Below are positions 60,977-64,000 of a stretch of DNA of 64,000 nt, piece by piece. Where the stretch lies: assembly GCF_000003855.2 (NCBI RefSeq), contig NW_003101677.1, positions 2,697,197 through 2,761,196 of the forward strand, read 5' to 3'. The translations under genes were made by a program, and so were the position numbers. The first letter of the stretch is position 1, and every line of letters starts with the position of its first letter. The notes beneath the pieces are model-generated. The model did no database searches and was not told where the DNA came from. It saw nothing but the letters and a program-made list of their open reading frames with translations. Source of the DNA: Blastomyces gilchristii SLH14081. Lineage: Eukaryota > Ascomycota > Eurotiomycetes > Onygenales > Ajellomycetaceae.

Positions 60977-63524
60977 ATGATTCACAGCTTAGCCTCTGGC
61001 TCAATTCCACCTTCTAACATGGGCTCTCAATATGCCGCTCCCTTAGGCGATGTTCGAAATATCCAGACCAATGATAGTGCAGAAAATGCCCTTAAACAAG
61101 ATGCGACTAATGAAATTCATAGATCCCTAAACAATGCGTCATCAGTGTCAGTGGCCAGGGACCAACATCAATCTCTAGAAGAAAAATCCCTTGCCCCGGC
61201 TAAACCTTGCGTCCTATCCTGCCAAATGAACAATACCTCAAAACCTCATACCGCGACCTCGACCTCGATGCCGCACAACCCGGCACTCGAGTGTGTTATC
61301 CCCCGCGATAGCTCACGAGGGTCAGCACCTCCTCCCCCACTACCACCACATCCCTTGGGGATTGTTGGCTGGGTTGCTCGCCAGGAAAATGTCGGACCTA
61401 CAACCCATTCGCCCCTGGCAGAGGTTGGGTTTGCAAGCTTTGCACCTAGTCCTACATTTCCCAAGGCCAGCAGTACTGGGTTTCCTGGGCTGGCCTCGAT
61501 GCAGACATATTCCCCGGCTGGCGTGATCAGCTCCTTTGGAAACATAGAAGGATGTGCAGGGATAATAGCTCGTCCAACACATATGCTATCGGGGTGCCCT
61601 TGCCCCCAATCTCAGACATCTCAAGACCACAACGCCGTTCTTGGGATGTCCGGGAGCAGCAGCGTTGATGGCGGCCGCCATAATGACTCTGAATCCAGGG
61701 GAAGGCTGGAATCTGACCTTGCTGATGACGTGCTGGCTGCCGCTGCGGCAGCAGCTGTCGAGGAGCCCCAGCCTCAGAACCTAAAATTTGGGGACTTGGA
61801 TGTTGACTCTATTGATCTCAACGCGGCTGTCTTTTACTTTTGGTGTTCTATCCGTCGTGGCCAGCCTGCTCCCGCATTTCAGCTATGAGAGAATTGCTGG
61901 GGGAAATTGGAGAGCATTCCTCATGTACTGGGACACAGCGACAGCGGCTTCGAAGGATGAGGCTTCTGAGGATAAATTTGTTGCTAAGGCTGAGACGTGC
62001 CGTGATGCTCTGGAGAGCTTGAAGGAGAAGTATTCCGGTTGGATTTTGCCTGAGCTTCCGGGCCCAAAGGTGACGCTTGGGGTATGGATTTGGACGGCTT
62101 TGCTTCAGGGTATAATAATAATCGTCATAATATTTGGTCCCTTTCTTCTGGAAAATGTTACCTCCACTCTGATACGCAGCATGGAAACTAACTGCGTTAT
62201 GTCCCTGACATAGAATATTGCCAACAGAACAAACTGGACCGTCCTATTTATACGAAATATGCGCACGAGGAAGGGTTCCGGTATGAAGTAGAGGTTGGAG
62301 GGGTATCTTGCTTCGGGGCCAATAAGTTCTATAAAACTGCAACTGAGGCTATACATGCTTCTGCTCATGCAGCTCTTTATTGTCTTTTAATCACCGGCCC
62401 CGAGATTATGCCATTGTTTCAAGGGGTTGGTCTTGCGGGTGGTTTACTTGCGAACAGCTTCAGTGGTGGAACTATTACTACACATGTTCAGAAACCATCA
62501 CTTCAATCACAGGGAAGAACCACACTATTCTATTTTTCGCAGCGGGAGGTTTCCATCCGATTCCATAGCTAACATGACAAAACAGATTACCCAGGCTATG
62601 CGGAAACGACATGTGGGCAGAAACCGACTGTTGTCTGGCGACCCAGGTGTGCCTACTGCGCCCAGGGCTGTTCTGCTGCCACCTGGGCCAACAAAGCAAG
62701 TGGGTGAGATGGCTAGAAAGGGCAAGAAGAAGGATAATGGAAAGAACGCCAACTTGTTGCCGATTCCTACGACGAGTCGGCGGTTGCCAACCGTAGTACT
62801 CCCGTCATCGGAGACGAAAAGCCACAAAATATGGCCTGGAGACCTTGAGTTGATGACGAAGAAATATTCGAATCCGTGCGAGCGTGTTGAAAGTAAACCC
62901 TTCCAAACCCCATTACAGCCTTTAGCCCGTCTACTGACTTTTTGCTTTACGATGTGTCTGCCGCCGGATCGTCCCTGACGGGGTGTTCTCCGGTAGCTGT
63001 CACCCCCTCACGCACAATTTTCTTTTTTTGCAATAGAGATATGCTTTCTTTTATCCATGGAACTGCCAGAATATCACATAACCCCGTTGGAAGGACAGGC
63101 GGACGGGACTGCTCTGCTTTTCAGCGCGGCGGCGCGGTTCCCAAATGATCCATTCCTTGCGCGGGTTGGTAATATTGGGTGGACCAAGTATGTTGAATCG
63201 ACGCAGATGGCTAAGGAGAAGTGTGCTGTGCAGGTGGTTGGGTATCTGATGAGGATGGTTAGGGAGGATGAGGATTGGGAGCAGGAGGATCCGGGGCAGA
63301 AGGTTGGGGAAAATATTAGCAGGTGGGAGGGAATGGCTGCTTCAGCTGCTGCAGGTATGTTAGATTCGGGGGTTAATGTGGATTTTGGAAAGGGTGGTGC
63401 TGCGGTTGATCGGTTTGGTTCGGATGCTAGGTGTGATTTCATTCCCTTGGAGTTGGAAGGGTCTGTGAAATTCAAGGAGGATGAGGAGGAGGGTGGGATT
63501 ATGTGGACGGGCGAGGTTAGGTGA
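60977..63524 (+). CDS. Probable double-stranded-RNA-binding-domain protein, multi-exon
   Basis: Probably binds structured RNA. The first exon opens at ATG 60977 (MIHSLASGSIPPSN) and codes for a long low-complexity region with poly-Pro and poly-Ala runs. The frame changes between about 61830 and 61880; a very short intron ending at TTTCAG (61876) is possible but unproven. An exon reading GGNWRAFLMYWDTATAA ends at 62109; a clear intron 62110-62213 (GTATAA, ACTAAC branch, TAG) leads to a dsRBD-like segment, YCQQNKLDRPIYTKYAHEEG to TATEAIHASAHAALYCLL. After another uncertain junction (acceptor probably CAG at 62585) comes a Lys-rich linker, then intron 62893-63036 (GTAAAC..TAG) and a second dsRBD-like region (LPEYHITPLEG to AKEKCAVQVVGYL). 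Stop TGA 63522-63524. Localisation and partners cannot be inferred. Confidence 0.6.
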
Positions 63525-63643
63525 GGATGGGGAGGGGGGCTAAGAGCGCTTGGAAGGGACTTGCTTTTTTACGAGAGAATGAGTGAATGACTGACCCCTT
63601 CTGTCTTTCCCTTCAGGGCTTTTTCGACTAGTTTCTGTCCTAC

Positions 63644-63675
<32 letters not shown>

Positions 63676-64000
63676 GTTTTTAGGATAATCACTCTTTGCG
63701 TGAGTTCTTATAGTACTAATAACAATACAGAAGCAAAAAGAATGAGAATAATGATCGAGCAGAGTAAAACTGAGATGGATGATATTTCAGGGGATCGGCG
63801 GTTTACAAATGACATAACGTCGGCGTGGAAAGTGGCGGGCGGGCGACTTGGTAAACGGAAGGAGGAAAGGAGGAGAGAGGTATAAATGAGAGAGACAGAC
63901 AGAGATGAGACAGAGAGAGCAAGAAAATAATAATGGAAACAGTTTGATTGAGATGGAGTCTGAGTTTGATCACGTACATTTTTCAAAGTAGATGTGCAAT
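63525..64000. other. Downstream region with a poly-T run, no gene seen
   Basis: Presumed 3' untranslated and intergenic sequence. An uninterrupted run of 29 T lies at 63647-63675. A purine-rich GAGAGACAGACAGAGA stretch follows near 63887. Open frames on both strands at 63700-63990 have no recognisable features. Confidence 0.5.

Noticed and set aside
61246..61582. Minus-strand coding frames opposite the gene at 60977
   Set aside because: They are shadows of the GC-rich, Pro/Ala-rich exon and have no recognisable features.

Overview
The window looks like a filamentous ascomycete chromosome with two sharply different compartments. About the first 57.1 kb is very AT-rich and holds no recognisable host gene. 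It is a nested pile of mutation-riddled retrotransposons, and every element reading frame I translated is broken by stop codons. From about 57.15 kb to the end the base composition is that of ordinary fungal genes, and two intron-containing host genes run rightwards. The introns have short GT..AG ends and CTAAC-type branch sites. An Onygenales or other Eurotiomycete host is a guess only.

The repeat compartment contains: (1) the 3' end of an LTR element of probable Copia type (1-1073); (2) a Tad1/I-type LINE of about 7.6 kb with a three-knuckle ORF1 and an ORF2 carrying endonuclease, RT and RNase H, ending in a (TAA)n tail, present as two near-full copies (A 1621-22826, B 29926-38252) and one 3' fragment (C 53871-55538); (3) Gypsy-1, a Ty3/Gypsy chromovirus of about 5.7 kb with a C-terminal chromodomain, in six copies or fragments (a-f); (4) Gypsy-2, a second chromovirus of about 7.3 kb with TGTAAGAA..TTCTTACA LTRs, in one complete copy and two 3' pieces; (5) a tRNA-derived SINE of about 370 bp in four copies; (6) a 504-bp terminal-inverted-repeat element without coding capacity, in two copies.

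Target-site duplications give the order of insertion. LINE A was hit by Gypsy-1a (TSD AGAAT), which was hit by Gypsy-2a (TSD TCATC). LINE A also took a 504-bp element (10-bp TSD). Gypsy-1c was hit by Gypsy-1d (TSD AATTA), and Gypsy-1e by Gypsy-1f (TSD CACTG). SINEs entered LINE B twice and Gypsy-1 twice.

Three observations stand out. The mutations that destroyed the repeats fall mainly at CpG and CpC and largely spare CpA, unlike textbook RIP. Both Gypsy families carry, just after the 5' LTR, a short sequence complementary to the expected start of their own transcript, as in Tf1-type self-priming; in Gypsy-1 the pairing is preserved by a compensatory change between two subfamilies. The SINE and the LINE share the last bases before a (TAA)n tail, suggesting that the LINE mobilises the SINE.

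The gene compartment holds a 5-exon gene for a 566-residue protein of unknown function (57974-60062) and a gene for a probable double-stranded-RNA-binding protein (60977-63524), two of whose splice junctions could not be fixed.
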